From: an uncultured Granulosicoccaceae bacterium
Lineage (GTDB): Bacteria; Pseudomonadota; Gammaproteobacteria; Granulosicoccales; Granulosicoccaceae
NCBI GenBank assembly: GCA_937922675.1
Contig: CALAJN010000001.1
Location: 62,001 to 126,000, forward strand
Direction of reading: 5' to 3'
DNA: 64,000 bases
Every line of letters begins with the position of its first letter. The first letter of the stretch is position 1. A program made the position numbers and the translations under genes. Positions 35,084 to 45,869 of the stretch are shown here, one piece after another. The notes under the pieces were generated by a model. It made no database searches. It was not told the origin of the DNA and saw only the letters and a list, made by a program, of their open reading frames with translations.

Positions 35084-37293
35084 GCGAGGAGAAAAAACCG
35101 GGACGCCGTTCAGCGAGCGACGCGCACAACCGCCGACATGACAAGTCAAAAGCCGAAACCCCGGTTGGCTCACCGCCTGCCGACCGGATGCTGCGCCCCC
35201 AGACGTTTCAACGCCCGACGACGCGCGATCTGCTACTCGCCAATCGCGAGACGAGCTTTCTCGCTTTCGATGAACGCGTGCTTGAGCTGGCCTCCGACCC
35301 GCGAGTCCCGTTACTCGAGCGCATGCGGTTTCTCTGTATCTCGAGTAGCAATCTGGACGAGTTTTTTGAAGTCCGGGTAGCTGGTATCAAACAAAAGATT
35401 CTCGGTGGTGTTGAAGGGGGAGGGATCGATGGTTTGTCTCCGATGCAGGAGCTTTCCATGATTCGTCGGCGCACGCATGCGCTGGTCAAGCGTCAGTATC
35501 AGGTGCTTAATGACCTTCTGTTGCCAGAGTTGGCAAATGAAGGCTTGCATTTTTTGCCCCGAACGCAGTGGAACGATGAAACCCGAGTCTGGGTGCGCGA
35601 CTACTTTCAAAACGAGATTGCTCCAGTGTTGAGCCCTCTCGGGCTGGATCCGGCACATCCGTTTCCGCGCCTCACCAACAAGAGTTTGACGTTCATGATC
35701 GACCTTCGTGGCGTTGATGCCTTTGGTCGAGACTCGGGTTATGCGCTGGTGCGTGCGCCGCGCTCTCTGCCACGTGTGATCGCTGTGCCCTCATCGATCT
35801 CTGGCAAGCCTCACGCCTTCGTATTCCTCTCGTCGATCCTGCATGCTGAGATTGCACAGCTGTTCAGTGGCATGGAGCCTCTCGGTGTCTACCAGTTCAA
35901 GATCACCAGAAATAGCGAGTTGTATGTACAGGACGAGGAAGTAGCCAATATTCGCCGCGCGCTCGAGAGTGAATTGATGCAGCGCAATTTTGGTGATGTG
36001 GTGCGCCTTGAGGTCGCGTCCAATTGCCCGAACCGCGTTATCAAGTTTTTGCAGAAACAGTTTCGGCTTGACGATGGGGATGTATATCGCGTGGATGGGC
36101 CGGTCAATCTGAATCGGCTGATCTCCATACCCGATTCAATCGACCGCCCTGATCTCAAGTTCGAGCCTTTCGTACCGGCGGTACCCAACACGGTGCACCA
36201 GGGAGCGGATCTTTTCGCAGTAATCAAACAACGGGGTGACATCGTGTTGCATCACCCGTACGAGTCCTATGAGCCGGTTATAGAGTTGGTCCGTCAGGCG
36301 GCATCTGATCCTGATGTGCTCGCGATCAAGCAAACCTTGTACCGCACCGGGCACCGCAGCGCTTTTGTGAAGTCCTTGATGGACGCCTCGCTGGCAGGCA
36401 AGGATGTGACGGTCGTGATCGAGTTGCGGGCACGCTTTGACGAGGAGGCCAACATCGCTCTGGCCACTCGCCTGCAGGAAGCGGGGATTCAAGTGGTATA
36501 CGGGGTGGTCGGGTACAAGACCCACGCCAAGATGTTGTTGGTGGTGCGACGCGAAAAGAACCGCCTCCAGAAGTACGTGCACGTCGGTACCGGTAATTAC
36601 CACGCAACTACGGCGCGTCTTTACACGGATATCAGCTTGCTGTCGTCGAGTAAATCGCTGACTGATGACGTACAAAAAATATTTACGCAGTTAACGGGTC
36701 TCGGCCAGACACAGAACCTCAAGCGAGTGGTGCAAGCACCGTTCTTTATGCATTCATTTGTGCTGGAACGAATTCAACAGGAAACGCGCATCGCGCAAGA
36801 AGGCGGGCAGGGGCGAATCCTTGCGCGGATGAACTCACTGGTAGATGCACGTGTAGTCGAGGCCTTGTACCAGGCGTCTGCGTCGGGGGTCAAGGTTGAG
36901 CTGATAATCAGAGGTATCTGCGTTTTGCGCGCTGGTGTGCCTGGTCTCTCAGACAACATCCGTGTGGTGTCAGTGCTGGGACGGTTTCTGGAGCATTCGC
37001 GGGTGTGGTGGTTTGGTGCAGATGCCGATGAACGGGTTTACATCGCCAGTGCCGACTGGATGCCCCGCAACTTCTTCAACCGGGTAGAGATAGCGGTCCC
37101 GGTAACCGGTGAGGCCGGGATTCGCATTCGCGAGGAGTGTCTTGAATATTATTTGCGCGATGACGCCTTTGCCTGGAATCTTGACAGCGATGGTGCGTAT
37201 CGGCGTGTGCAGCATCGCAGTGACGAAGGCGAGCCCTTCAGTGCACAGCAGACGTTGATCGATCGCTTTAACGGACGAGATCTTTCGGATTGA
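35080..37293 (+). CDS. ppk1: Polyphosphate kinase 1
   Basis: A 737-residue enzyme that builds inorganic polyphosphate from ATP. The N-domain starts at NRETSFLAFDERVLELA; the two catalytic phospholipase-D-like domains hold the histidine in VGYKTHAKMLLVV (the autophosphorylated residue) and VHVGTGNYHATTARLYTD; LIRGICVLRAGVPGLS and the C-terminal ADWMPRNFFNRVE are also present. An extra N-terminal tail of about 40 residues rich in charged residues precedes the usual start. It is convergent with ppx/gppA, with only about 40 bases between the stops, so synthesis and breakdown of polyphosphate are encoded side by side. Confidence 0.97.
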   Translation: MSEEKKPGRRSASDAHNRRHDKSKAETPVGSPPADRMLRPQTFQRPTTRDLLLANRETSFLAFDERVLELASDPRVPLLERMRFLCISSSNLDEFFEVRVAGIKQKILGGVEGGGIDGLSPMQELSMIRRRTHALVKRQYQVLNDLLLPELANEGLHFLPRTQWNDETRVWVRDYFQNEIAPVLSPLGLDPAHPFPRLTNKSLTFMIDLRGVDAFGRDSGYALVRAPRSLPRVIAVPSSISGKPHAFVFLSSILHAEIAQLFSGMEPLGVYQFKITRNSELYVQDEEVANIRRALESELMQRNFGDVVRLEVASNCPNRVIKFLQKQFRLDDGDVYRVDGPVNLNRLISIPDSIDRPDLKFEPFVPAVPNTVHQGADLFAVIKQRGDIVLHHPYESYEPVIELVRQAASDPDVLAIKQTLYRTGHRSAFVKSLMDASLAGKDVTVVIELRARFDEEANIALATRLQEAGIQVVYGVVGYKTHAKMLLVVRREKNRLQKYVHVGTGNYHATTARLYTDISLLSSSKSLTDDVQKIFTQLTGLGQTQNLKRVVQAPFFMHSFVLERIQQETRIAQEGGQGRILARMNSLVDARVVEALYQASASGVKVELIIRGICVLRAGVPGLSDNIRVVSVLGRFLEHSRVWWFGADADERVYIASADWMPRNFFNRVEIAVPVTGEAGIRIREECLEYYLRDDAFAWNLDSDGAYRRVQHRSDEGEPFSAQQTLIDRFNGRDLSD

Positions 37294-37333
37294 GGGCTGC
37301 TCGCCTGGTCTCAGTCAAGACTCGTCGAACAAG

Positions 37334-38842
37334 TCAAGACTTGTCAATCTTGAGTCGGATATTTACGTGTAACAGGCGCTCAGCTTCGGCGGTGAGCTCC
37401 GCTGCTGTCAGAGGGTGATTGTCCAACCAGTCCTGGCTGGCGCTCACTGTAATGCGACCCTCGCTAATACGAAGTCGGATATCGTCCAGGGGCTCATCGT
37501 GGCGACCACGATGCATCAACGCTGCGAGCCTCAATAGACCGAGCAGTTTTAACAAGCGCTCACGATCTGAGTCCGGCAGTGTGTCAAAGGCTTCAAAATC
37601 AATCTTGCGCCGATGCCACCGTACCAGCAGCGCCAGAGCGTTCTGCTCACCGAGACTGAAGCCGAGTAGATCTGAGTGCTCAAGGATATAAGCGCCATGC
37701 TTGTGGTATTGAGTATGTGCGACCCCCATGCCGAGCTCATGTAGGCGGGCTGCATTGATCAGCAAGTCTAGGTCAGCGTCGGGGTCTAGATTCCAGGTCT
37801 TGGCAACGTGATCAAACAACTCATGAGCTGTGCGCTCTACGCGTGCCGCCTGGTTAGTATCGATCAGGAAGCGTGATTGAAGATTCTCAACCGTCTGTGT
37901 TCTGACATCAAGATAGTCACTGGCACCGATCATGTCGAAGATCAGCCCTTCACGCAGGGCTGCATTGCAGGCTTGCAGTGTCTGGATATCGAGAATCTTC
38001 ATCAATCCGTAGAGCGCGGCCAAGCCACCGGGGATGACATCCCGGCGACTCTGACTGATGCTCTCAAGCTGTAGTGCTTCAGTGCCGCCGGCTTCTGCAA
38101 TATCAAAGATCAGCTCGTGCAGTGCTGCGCGTTCGATGACACCGTCAGTCAGGCCAAGCTCGGCCAGCATGCGAGCGGCCGCCTTGATCGTTCCGGAGCA
38201 ACCTACTACGTCCTGCCACTCAAGATCTCGATAGGCCTTTGCAACAGGCTGTAGCTCAAGCTGTGCCGCTGTTATGGCCTCCTTCATGCTCGATGGCTTG
38301 AGCTTGCGCCGCGAAAAGACTGACTGCATCAGACTGACACAACCAATGTTGAGACTCTCCATCAGAATCGGTGAAAGCCCTTTGCCGATGATCAGTTCAG
38401 TGCTGCCGCCACCGATGTCGATAACCAGACGGTGGTTTGCAGTCTCGGGTAGTGTGTGTGCAACGGCAGACCAGATCAGACGAGCCTCTTCTCGGCCTGA
38501 GACAATGTCTACCGGGCAGCCAACAAGCTCTGCGGCACGCTGCATGAACCGCCGAGCGCCACGTGCACGTCTCAGGGTATTGGTGCCTACCATACGGATA
38601 TTCTCTGACGGTACGCCACGCAATCGCTCCGCGAAGCGAGCGAGGGTATCAAGAGCACGTGCCTCGGTTTCCGGCAAGAGACGTTTGCGATGATCCAGCC
38701 CGGCACCGAGTCTTACCGCATCGCGAATGGAATCGATATGTCGGATAGAGCTTCCATCCTGCACTGCCACCACCATGTGAAAACTGTTGGAGCCGAGATC
38801 AATGGCAGCCCAGCTATCGGCCTTTGCATCTGTGGTTATCAT
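37334..38842 (-). CDS. Exopolyphosphatase / guanosine pentaphosphate phosphatase
   Basis: A 502-residue Ppx/GppA-family phosphatase that degrades polyphosphate from its ends and may remove a phosphate from pppGpp. AAIDLGSNSFHMVVAV is the ASKHA nucleotide-fold start, SGREEARLIWSAVAHTLP the E-rich motif, VIDIGGGSTELIIG the second phosphate loop, and LHELGMGVAHTQYHKHGAYI the HD-like C-terminal domain. ATG 38842 has CAGGAG upstream and lies just past the prmC stop; ATG 38866 would overlap prmC. Ppx and GppA cannot be separated by sequence alone, so no symbol is given. Confidence 0.94.
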   Translation of the reverse strand: MITTDAKADSWAAIDLGSNSFHMVVAVQDGSSIRHIDSIRDAVRLGAGLDHRKRLLPETEARALDTLARFAERLRGVPSENIRMVGTNTLRRARGARRFMQRAAELVGCPVDIVSGREEARLIWSAVAHTLPETANHRLVIDIGGGSTELIIGKGLSPILMESLNIGCVSLMQSVFSRRKLKPSSMKEAITAAQLELQPVAKAYRDLEWQDVVGCSGTIKAAARMLAELGLTDGVIERAALHELIFDIAEAGGTEALQLESISQSRRDVIPGGLAALYGLMKILDIQTLQACNAALREGLIFDMIGASDYLDVRTQTVENLQSRFLIDTNQAARVERTAHELFDHVAKTWNLDPDADLDLLINAARLHELGMGVAHTQYHKHGAYILEHSDLLGFSLGEQNALALLVRWHRRKIDFEAFDTLPDSDRERLLKLLGLLRLAALMHRGRHDEPLDDIRLRISEGRITVSASQDWLDNHPLTAAELTAEAERLLHVNIRLKIDKS

Positions 38843-38843
38843 T

Positions 38844-39713
38844 CTATGTGCTCCTGATGTCAGCAAGCCGAGCGCCCGTCACACGGTCGTGTTTGGCGAG
38901 ATCCTGATGGCAAACGATGTCAACGTAGCCAGCCGCTTCGAGTAGCTCACGGACTGCGTTGCGTTGATCGTAGCCATGTTCGAGCAACAGCACACCCTGG
39001 CGACGCAAGACACGCTTCGCATCTATCACTAATTCTCTGATTGCGTCCAGACCGTCGACGCCCGAAACCAACGCCACCTGTGGCTCGTTTTTCAGCTTCT
39101 GCAGGTGCGAGTCTTCGAGTGGGATATACGGTGGGTTGCTGATCAGCACGTCCACACTTTCTGCAGCCAGGGCGCGTATCCAGTGACCCTGAATGAATGT
39201 GATAGCCGCATCAAGCGAGCTGGCATTTTCGCGGGCAAGTTGCAAAGCGGCACTGTCGCGGTCACTGGCCATCACCACAAGGCCAGGGTGCAGCACCTCC
39301 TTGCACAGGCTGATCGCAACGATGCCACTGCCGGTGCCGGCATCCAGCGCGGAGCATTTACCCTCCGCCGCCAGACGTTGAGCGATGGCGGTTGTTGCGG
39401 CGTCTACGAGTACCTCGGTATCGTCTCGCGGTATGAGCACCGCCGGTGTGACCCGGTAGTTGCGCGAACGAAACTCGGAGTCGCCGGTGATGTAGGCCAT
39501 GGGTTCTTGAGCCAGGCGCCTGAGCAGCAAGGCATCAAGCCGATCTACAACAGCGGCGTCGAGCACGGTATCGGAGTGTGCGAATAACCAGCTGCGTGAT
39601 TGCGACAGCACGTGACAGAGCAAGACATCCGCCTCGATGAAGGCAATAGCCGTCTCGTCGGCTACAGCGGCAAGCTCGTGAGTTGCCTGGCGTCGCCAGT
39701 CAGCGAGTTTCAC
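38844..39713 (-). CDS. prmC: Peptide chain release factor N5-glutamine methyltransferase
   Basis: A 289-residue methyltransferase that modifies the glutamine of the GGQ motif in release factors. [15 protein letters not shown] is the N-terminal family block, [15 protein letters not shown] binds S-adenosylmethionine, and [14 protein letters not shown] holds the NPPY motif that binds the glutamine side chain. It overlaps the prfA stop by four bases, so enzyme and substrate are encoded together, and the ppx gene starts directly after its stop. Confidence 0.96.
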   Translation of the reverse strand: MKLADWRRQATHELAAVADETAIAFIEADVLLCHVLSQSRSWLFAHSDTVLDAAVVDRLDALLLRRLAQEPMAYITGDSEFRSRNYRVTPAVLIPRDDTEVLVDAATTAIAQRLAAEGKCSALDAGTGSGIVAISLCKEVLHPGLVVMASDRDSAALQLARENASSLDAAITFIQGHWIRALAAESVDVLISNPPYIPLEDSHLQKLKNEPQVALVSGVDGLDAIRELVIDAKRVLRRQGVLLLEHGYDQRNAVRELLEAAGYVDIVCHQDLAKHDRVTGARLADIRST

Positions 39714-40792
39714 GCCTCAAAGGCCGCCAGCAACTCCGCTTGGTGCTCGGCAATCAAGGGGTCAATAACCTCATCCAGAGCGCCGGTCATGATTTCATCA
39801 AGCTTGTACAAGGTCAGCGTGATGCGATGATCGGTCAGGCGACCCTGAGGAAAGTTATAGGTACGAATACGTTCTGAGCGATCACCACTGCCGACCTGCA
39901 GGCGACGCGACTCCGAGCGTTCAGAATCCTGTTTGCCGCGTTCGGCGTCGAGGAGCCTTGCTTGTAGCAAGGCCATGGCCTTTGCGCGGTTCTTGTGTTG
40001 AGAGCGCTCGTCCTGGCACTCGACAACGACGCCTGTGGGTAGATGAGTGAGGCGAATGGCTGAGTCTGTCTTGTTCACGTGCTGCCCACCTGCACCCGAT
40101 GCACGAAAGGTATCAACACGAAGATCAGAGCTCGCGATGTCGATACCCTCGACGACATCTGCCTGTGGCAGGATCGCAACTGTCGCAGCCGAGGTATGCA
40201 CACGCCCCTGTGACTCGGTCTCCGGCACACGTTGCACGCGATGGGCGCCAGACTCAAACTTCAAGCGCGAGAACACACGTTCACCGGATAGCCTGCAGAC
40301 CACCTCTCGGTAGCCGCCGTGCTCTCCGGTGCGTTCGCTGATCATTTCACTGCGCCAGCCAACGCGTTCGGCATAACGCAAGTACATGCGCAACAAGTCC
40401 CCGGCAAACAAGGCCGCCTCATCACCGCCTGTCCCGGCCCGAATCTCCAGAAATACATCGCGCTCATCGTTGGGATCTTGCGGAAGCAGTAGCACCTGCA
40501 GCCGCTCTTCGAGTGCGGCAAGTTGCGACTCAAGCTCGGGCAATTCCTCGGCACCGAGTGCGCGCATCTCCGGATCCGCATCCTGGGCGAGTTCGCGTGC
40601 AGCAATCAGGTTTTGATCAACCGATACCCAGGCTGCGAAGGCGGTGGTGATAGGCTCCAGGCTTGCATATTCGCGCGACAGATCCCTGAATCGATTCTGA
40701 TCAGCGATCGTGTCAGGATCGCCTAGCAGTATGCCGACTTCTTCATGTCTTTCGCGCGCGCTCTCGAGTCGACCGCGTATCGAATCCTTCAT
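39710..40792 (-). CDS. prfA: Peptide chain release factor 1
   Basis: A 360-residue RF1 that ends translation at UAA and UAG. The codon-recognition domain should include its PxT-type motif; the GGQ motif is visible in [20 protein letters not shown], and the glutamine is the PrmC target. The start [10 protein letters not shown] matches typical RF1 starts and sets ATG 40792, about 10 bases after the hemA stop; longer starts would overlap hemA. Confidence 0.96.
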   Translation of the reverse strand: MKDSIRGRLESARERHEEVGILLGDPDTIADQNRFRDLSREYASLEPITTAFAAWVSVDQNLIAARELAQDADPEMRALGAEELPELESQLAALEERLQVLLLPQDPNDERDVFLEIRAGTGGDEAALFAGDLLRMYLRYAERVGWRSEMISERTGEHGGYREVVCRLSGERVFSRLKFESGAHRVQRVPETESQGRVHTSAATVAILPQADVVEGIDIASSDLRVDTFRASGAGGQHVNKTDSAIRLTHLPTGVVVECQDERSQHKNRAKAMALLQARLLDAERGKQDSERSESRRLQVGSGDRSERIRTYNFPQGRLTDHRITLTLYKLDEIMTGALDEVIDPLIAEHQAELLAAFEA

Positions 40793-40802
40793 GCGAGGAT
40801 CG

Positions 40803-42068
40803 TCATGTGCGAGGAGGCCTTTCAAGTCCGAGTATGTGGCGAGCCTTGTCTACCAGCTCATGCTCACCGCGCGCCGCCGCTTCGCGCAAGCGGGTTGTCG
40901 GTCCATGCATGAGCTTGTTGGCCAAACCGTGGGCCAGTTGTTCGAGCACGGCGTCTGCATCTCGGCCCGCCGCCAATTGGCGCTGTGCTTTGAATAGCGC
41001 TTCTATCCGAATGGCGTCGACGCTATCGCGGTAATCTCGAATCGCATCCTTGGCGCCAAGCGATTGGACACGGCGCATGAATCGATCAGCTTGATGGCGA
41101 ACGATTTCCTCGGCTTCAATCGCCGCTGCCTCACGTGACTGACGATTTTCTTCAATGACACTGGACAGATCATCGACGGTGTAGAGGAACACCGGATCAA
41201 GCTCGCCGACCTCAGCTTCAATGTCTCTGGGCACGGCGATGTCTACGAACAGCATCGTGCGTTGCTTGCGTTGTCTGAGCGCCTTGGTCACCGTACCCTT
41301 GCCGATGATGGGCAGAGGCGCCGCTGTTGAGCTGATCACCAAATCGGCGTCTGCGAGTCGCTTGGGTATGTCCCCAAGGGTGATCGCCTCGCCTCCAACC
41401 TCGTCAGCGAGCACCGCGGCGCGTTCAATGGTGCGGTTGGCAATCACGAGCTTGCCGATACCTGCGCTGCGTAGATGGCGCGCCGCCAGCTGTACGGTTT
41501 CACCCGCACCGACAAGCAAGGCGGTATGACGGCTGAAGTCTGCAAATATCTGGCGCGCCAGGCTGACCGCTGCAAAGGCGACCGAGACCGGATTGGTGCC
41601 GATAGCCGTCTCGGTACGCACCTGCTTGGCGACCGAGAATGCGGTTTGGAACAGGGGCGAGAGCTCTGATCCAAGGGTGCCAGCGCTCTCGGCATCCCGG
41701 TAGGCGCGTTTGATCTGGCCCAGAATCTGAGGCTCCCCCAGCACCATGGAATCCAGTCCACTGCAGACGCGCATGAGATGCGTGACCGCATGCAGATCCA
41801 GGTGGTGGAAGAGGTAGGGCTCTGCGGTGTTACTCGCAAGGCCGGTCCACTCGCTCATCCAGTTACTGATGACCGTGGGGTCGCCATCGTCTGTGCCGCA
41901 ATAGATTTCTGTGCGGTTGCAGGTGGAGACGATCGCTGCCTCCTTGACTTGAGTAATGCCGCGCAGGTCCTGCAACGCAGCCTCCAGGCGATCGTCTGCG
42001 ATTGCCGCGCGCTCGCGCACCTCGACCGGAGCCGTGTGGTGATTAAGTCCTAGAGCGAGTAGGGGCAT
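40803..42068 (-). CDS. hemA: Glutamyl-tRNA reductase
   Basis: A 421-residue NADPH-dependent enzyme that converts glutamyl-tRNA to glutamate-1-semialdehyde, the first step of C5 heme synthesis. The start [20 protein letters not shown] is the usual N-terminus, followed by the catalytic cysteine in [11 protein letters not shown], the [11 protein letters not shown] block, and [13 protein letters not shown] for NADPH. An upstream in-frame extension of about 90 codons is noncoding by this comparison. It is divergent from the TPR gene, separated by 163 bases that hold no gene. Confidence 0.97.
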   Translation of the reverse strand: MPLLALGLNHHTAPVEVRERAAIADDRLEAALQDLRGITQVKEAAIVSTCNRTEIYCGTDDGDPTVISNWMSEWTGLASNTAEPYLFHHLDLHAVTHLMRVCSGLDSMVLGEPQILGQIKRAYRDAESAGTLGSELSPLFQTAFSVAKQVRTETAIGTNPVSVAFAAVSLARQIFADFSRHTALLVGAGETVQLAARHLRSAGIGKLVIANRTIERAAVLADEVGGEAITLGDIPKRLADADLVISSTAAPLPIIGKGTVTKALRQRKQRTMLFVDIAVPRDIEAEVGELDPVFLYTVDDLSSVIEENRQSREAAAIEAEEIVRHQADRFMRRVQSLGAKDAIRDYRDSVDAIRIEALFKAQRQLAAGRDADAVLEQLAHGLANKLMHGPTTRLREAAARGEHELVDKARHILGLERPPRT

Positions 42069-42231
42069 AGGGGTGCGAGGATAGCAAACGCACCGGTCGC
42101 ACTGTCGACACGTATATATCCTCCAGAATGGTTTGCGCGCACCAAGCATGGGAGAACGGTGAACGCGGTTTACAATCGAGCTGTGATCCTGGGGTCGCGG
42201 CCCAACTCCGGTCAGAAGGTACACTCGGGCC

Positions 42232-44082
42232 ATGCGAAAAATAAGGTGTAGTGCGCCGCGCTTGAGCGTCTCTGGCCGAAAACTGGGTCGTTGGGCCCCC
42301 TTTGGTCTTCCAGCCTTGCTGCTTGGGTGCACTGCCGTGCCCATGGCAACCGGGTCGGCGCTGGCTCAGGATACGACCAAGGATGAGGCCAGAGACAGCG
42401 CGCGCAGCGCCGCTTTCCCGGCCGATGGCGTCAGGTCGGATTCGCTCGCTGGCACCAGTGCTGATTCGCAACTGATGTTCGACATCATGATCGCCGAGTT
42501 GGCTGGCCGCCGCGGTCAGTTTGATCTGGCGCTTGAGGGTTATCGCCTGGCTTACCCGCGCACCGCCGATCCACGCGTTGCAGAGAGAGCGGCGCGGCTG
42601 GCTATCTATGCACGTAGTTGGGACGAGGCAGATGCAGCGGTGAGCTACTGGCTTGATCTTGAGCCAGAGTCGAGCGAGGCCCTGGAGTTACGCGCGCAGG
42701 TCCGGCTGCGTCAGAGGCGAGTGTCTGAGGCGGCAGAGGGCTTCGCTGCGCTTATAGAGAACGCATCAGACTCCGAAGAGGCAGGGGGGGCGACCAGCGA
42801 TATCGCGTGGGCAGAGGTCTCCGCGGTCCTGCAGACTGACCCGGACCCGGTGTCAGCCAGAGCGGTTGCTGACAGTCTGGCGGAGATTTTTCCGACGGCG
42901 CCGCAAGCGCACATGATCGCAGCTCGAATGGCGCTTGCAGCCGGGGACTCGGCTGCCGCGGATGCCGCCGTCGAGCGGACCTTGTTGCTGGCACCTGGTG
43001 ACCCTGATGCCCAGCTCATGCGAGCTCAGCAGCAAGCCAATGAGGGCGATATCGATGCGGCTTTGAAGACGCTGGCAGAGGCGCGCGAGCGGGCGCCCGA
43101 GAACACGCAGTTGCAACTGGGCGAAGCGCAGCTATTGGTTCAAGTGGGACGTATCGAAGAGGCGACTCTGGCGCTTGAGCGCATGGCTGAGCGTCTGTTG
43201 GCTGATGGTGCAGACGCGAGTCCGGATACCTTGTTGAACGGCGGCACTCTGGCGTTGCAGGTCGGGGCACTTCAGGGCGCCGAGCGCTGGTTCAGAGGTC
43301 TGCTGCAAACCGGGGAATACGTTGACCGCGCGCTCTTTCAGTTGGCGCGAATCAGCGATTTGCAAGGCGATGCCAGCCGTGCCATCGATCGCTATGAGTC
43401 GGTGCCGCTAGGTGATATGTACGTCACCTCGCAGGTGCGTGCCGCCGAATTGCGGGCAGCGGCCGGCGAGCTTGACTTGGCACGGGAGCAACTCCAATTG
43501 CTGCGCGACAACGTGTTTGATCCCATGTTGAAGCCGCAGATCGTCGCCACTGAGGGACGCATGCTACAGGAGGCCGGAGCCTACACCGACGCCATTGACG
43601 TACTGACCTCCGGTCTGGAGGAGTTTCCGACCAACAGTGTGTTGCTCTATGCGCGGGCTTTGGTGGCTGACCCTGCAGGGCGGCCCGAGCTACTCGAACA
43701 GGATCTGCAGACCCTCATCGGAGCGGAGCCGGAAAACGCTCATGCCTTGAATGCCCTCGGTTATCACTACGTCGACAATGCCATTAAGCTGGACGAGGCT
43801 GAACTGCTTATAGAGAGAGCCATTGAGCTGCGCCCCGACGATCCAGCGATCATGGACAGTCTGGGTTGGTTGCGTTTTCGACAGGGTCGCAATGACGAAG
43901 CAATCGAGCTGCTGGAAGAAGCGCTTGAGAGGCTTCCCGACCCGGAAATCGCAGCTCATCTGATTGAAGTGCTGTGGCGCGAGGGGCGAGAGGCTGAGGC
44001 TCTGGCGGTACGCGAAGCGGCACTTGCACGTACGCCTGAAGATCAACGCTTGCTCGATCTGCCTGACGTCCTGTCGCAGTGA
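42232..44082 (+). CDS. Exported tetratricopeptide-repeat protein
   Basis: A 616-residue protein with an N-terminal signal (FGLPALLLGCTAVPMATGSALAQ) followed almost entirely by TPR helices: blocks such as LALEGYRLAYPRTADPRVAER, AADAAVERTLLLAPGDPDAQL, AIDRYESVPLGDMY, and near the C-terminus HALNALGYHYVDNAIKLDEAE then PAIMDSLGWLRFRQGRNDEA, the most conserved pair in this family. The signal includes LLLGC, which could be a lipobox. Genes of this type commonly sit between hemA and lolB in gammaproteobacteria and probably serve as an envelope scaffold, but the partner is not known. Confidence 0.88.
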   Translation: MRKIRCSAPRLSVSGRKLGRWAPFGLPALLLGCTAVPMATGSALAQDTTKDEARDSARSAAFPADGVRSDSLAGTSADSQLMFDIMIAELAGRRGQFDLALEGYRLAYPRTADPRVAERAARLAIYARSWDEADAAVSYWLDLEPESSEALELRAQVRLRQRRVSEAAEGFAALIENASDSEEAGGATSDIAWAEVSAVLQTDPDPVSARAVADSLAEIFPTAPQAHMIAARMALAAGDSAAADAAVERTLLLAPGDPDAQLMRAQQQANEGDIDAALKTLAEARERAPENTQLQLGEAQLLVQVGRIEEATLALERMAERLLADGADASPDTLLNGGTLALQVGALQGAERWFRGLLQTGEYVDRALFQLARISDLQGDASRAIDRYESVPLGDMYVTSQVRAAELRAAAGELDLAREQLQLLRDNVFDPMLKPQIVATEGRMLQEAGAYTDAIDVLTSGLEEFPTNSVLLYARALVADPAGRPELLEQDLQTLIGAEPENAHALNALGYHYVDNAIKLDEAELLIERAIELRPDDPAIMDSLGWLRFRQGRNDEAIELLEEALERLPDPEIAAHLIEVLWREGREAEALAVREAALARTPEDQRLLDLPDVLSQ

Positions 44083-44115
44083 TCTGCTGATGTTATCCGA
44101 AGGATACGGGTGCGC

Positions 44116-44808
44116 ATGAGGGGCATCAGCGTTTGTGTCTTGGCGATGCTGCTCGTCGGTTGTGTTACCTCGGGAGGTGACTCGGTCGAGAAAGGGTCAT
44201 CGGGTCCTGTTGATATCGCCGAGCGCGACGCTCACCTGGCGTCGCTCGATGCATTTACGGTCAAGGGCTCACTCGGTTTCTGGGACGATCAACAGAATGC
44301 GACCGCGCGGATTATCTGGCAGGAGCTTGCCGGGCAGCGTGACATTCTGTTGGTGGCACCGCTTGGAATTGGACGTCTACGCGTCGTGCAGACCGAGGCG
44401 GGTGCACGTATTGAGCGTGGTGACCGACCCGCGGTGACCGGTAGCGACGCAGGGGTGCTGCTCGCACAGGCTCTCGGGCTTGCAGCTCCGGTGCCATTGC
44501 GGGTCGTAAGCGAATGGATCCGCGGGCTGCCGGGGGAGCAGGCGACGCAAGTTGAGCGCGATGAGCGCGGCCGTCTTGAGCGTTTGCGCTGGCAAGACGA
44601 GCGTGGCGGTCGCTGGAGTGCCAGGGTATTGCGTTATCAAGCGGTTGATGGTCAGGACCTTCCGGCACTGGTGACCGCCAACAGTGGCGGGGCAAATTTG
44701 CGTCTGGCCTTGTCCGGCTGGGAATTTGACTTTTCCGAACCAGCACCTGAAAAGGCCGGAACTGGCGTTGTTGACAGCGTGGAGAGGCTTGGAATACCTG
44801 GCCGCTAA
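44116..44808 (+). CDS. lolB: Outer-membrane lipoprotein LolB
   Basis: A 230-residue lipoprotein that receives lipoproteins from LolA and inserts them in the outer membrane. Its own lipobox is LVGC (VCVLAMLLVGCVT), and the mature domain starts with FTVKGSLGFWDDQQNATARIIWQ, the usual LolB core. ATG 44116 is given; GTG 44110 is a slightly better spaced alternative to AAGGA. Position between the TPR gene and ispE agrees with gammaproteobacterial order. Confidence 0.93.
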   Translation: MRGISVCVLAMLLVGCVTSGGDSVEKGSSGPVDIAERDAHLASLDAFTVKGSLGFWDDQQNATARIIWQELAGQRDILLVAPLGIGRLRVVQTEAGARIERGDRPAVTGSDAGVLLAQALGLAAPVPLRVVSEWIRGLPGEQATQVERDERGRLERLRWQDERGGRWSARVLRYQAVDGQDLPALVTANSGGANLRLALSGWEFDFSEPAPEKAGTGVVDSVERLGIPGR

Positions 44809-44839
44809 CCGGTTGCCGCAGATTTTGAGCGATCAAATT

Positions 44840-44867
44840 TTGCTATATCGCGTCAGAGCGGTACAAT
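44840..44867 (+). promoter_or_regulatory. Candidate sigma-70 promoter upstream of ispE
   Basis: TTGCTA (44840-44845) and TACAAT (44862-44867) are separated by 16 bases, 40 bases before the ispE start. The region between lolB and ispE is also AT-richer than its surroundings. This is inference from the consensus only. Confidence 0.45.
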
Positions 44868-44907
44868 TAGATGTTCGCTGTCGCTCTCTTTAAGGCGTAA
44901 CACCAAC

Positions 44908-45750
44908 TTGACCACGAACTGGCTGGCTCCTGCCAAGATCAATCTCTTCCTGCACGTGACCGGCCGTCGTAACGACGGCTACCACACGCTCCAAACGCTA
45001 TATCAGTTCGTCGAACTCAACGACGTGCTGCAGTTTTCGGTGCGCGAAGACAACGAAATTCATCTCGATAGTGACTTCAAGGAAGTCCCGCCCGAGCAGA
45101 ATCTCGTTGTACGAGCAGCGCGCGCGTTGCAACAGCACTCGGGCACGCGAGCGGGTACGGACATCAAACTCACCAAGCGCATTCCCACCGGGGGCGGACT
45201 TGGCGGTGGTAGCTCGGATGCGGCAACCACCCTGGTTGCGTTGAATGAGTTCTGGCGCCTTGGGTTGAGCATCAAGGAGTTAGCCGACATTGGTGTCACA
45301 GTCAGTGCCGATGTGCCCGTCTTCGTCTATGGTCAATCCAGCTGGGCAGAAGGGATCGGCGAGAAGCTCACACCAGTGGCTCCGCCTGAGCCTTGGTATC
45401 TGGTCATCGATCCTAATGTTCAAGTTTCTACACAAGCATTGTTCAACGCTCCTGAATTGACACGGAACACGAGTCCGATCACAATTCGTGACTTCATGGA
45501 CGGACGCAGTCGTAACGTGTTCGAGCCGGTGGTTTCTTCTCGCTATCCCGAGGTGCGTGCGGCGCTGGAATGGCTGCGGCGTCATTACCGGGCCAGTCCC
45601 GCTAAAATGAGTGGAACGGGGGCGTGTGTGTTTGCGGCTTTCGATTCCGAGGCGCGGGCGCGAGAATTGGCCGAAAAATTGCCGGATGGAATGACCGGTT
45701 ATGTAGTTAAGGGGAGGAACGCCTCGCCGTTGTACGATTTCGCGGGTTAA
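44908..45750 (+). CDS. ispE: 4-diphosphocytidyl-2-C-methyl-D-erythritol kinase
   Basis: A 280-residue GHMP kinase of the non-mevalonate isoprenoid route. APAKINLFLHVTGRRNDGYH is the N-terminal block and PTGGGLGGGSSDAATTL the ATP-binding glycine loop; SGTGACVFAAF is the C-terminal GHMP motif. The start is a TTG at 44908. It is followed by tRNA-Gln and prs, the standard order. Confidence 0.96.
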   Translation: MTTNWLAPAKINLFLHVTGRRNDGYHTLQTLYQFVELNDVLQFSVREDNEIHLDSDFKEVPPEQNLVVRAARALQQHSGTRAGTDIKLTKRIPTGGGLGGGSSDAATTLVALNEFWRLGLSIKELADIGVTVSADVPVFVYGQSSWAEGIGEKLTPVAPPEPWYLVIDPNVQVSTQALFNAPELTRNTSPITIRDFMDGRSRNVFEPVVSSRYPEVRAALEWLRRHYRASPAKMSGTGACVFAAFDSEARARELAEKLPDGMTGYVVKGRNASPLYDFAG

Positions 45751-45869
45751 CCGCGGAATTGCTGAGTAAGCCGGGCTCTCAGGTAGTGTTCCGGGTAGTG
45801 TTTCCAAGGGGCGGTCTTGTTTGACTAGTCCTGTGTGGCCTTGACAGGGCACGCGAAGTTGTTGACGAC

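Noticed and set aside
45800-45869. TTGACT and TTGACA boxes before tRNA-Gln as its own promoter
   Set aside because: Neither has a plausible -10 at 16-18 bases, so the tRNA was not given a promoter.
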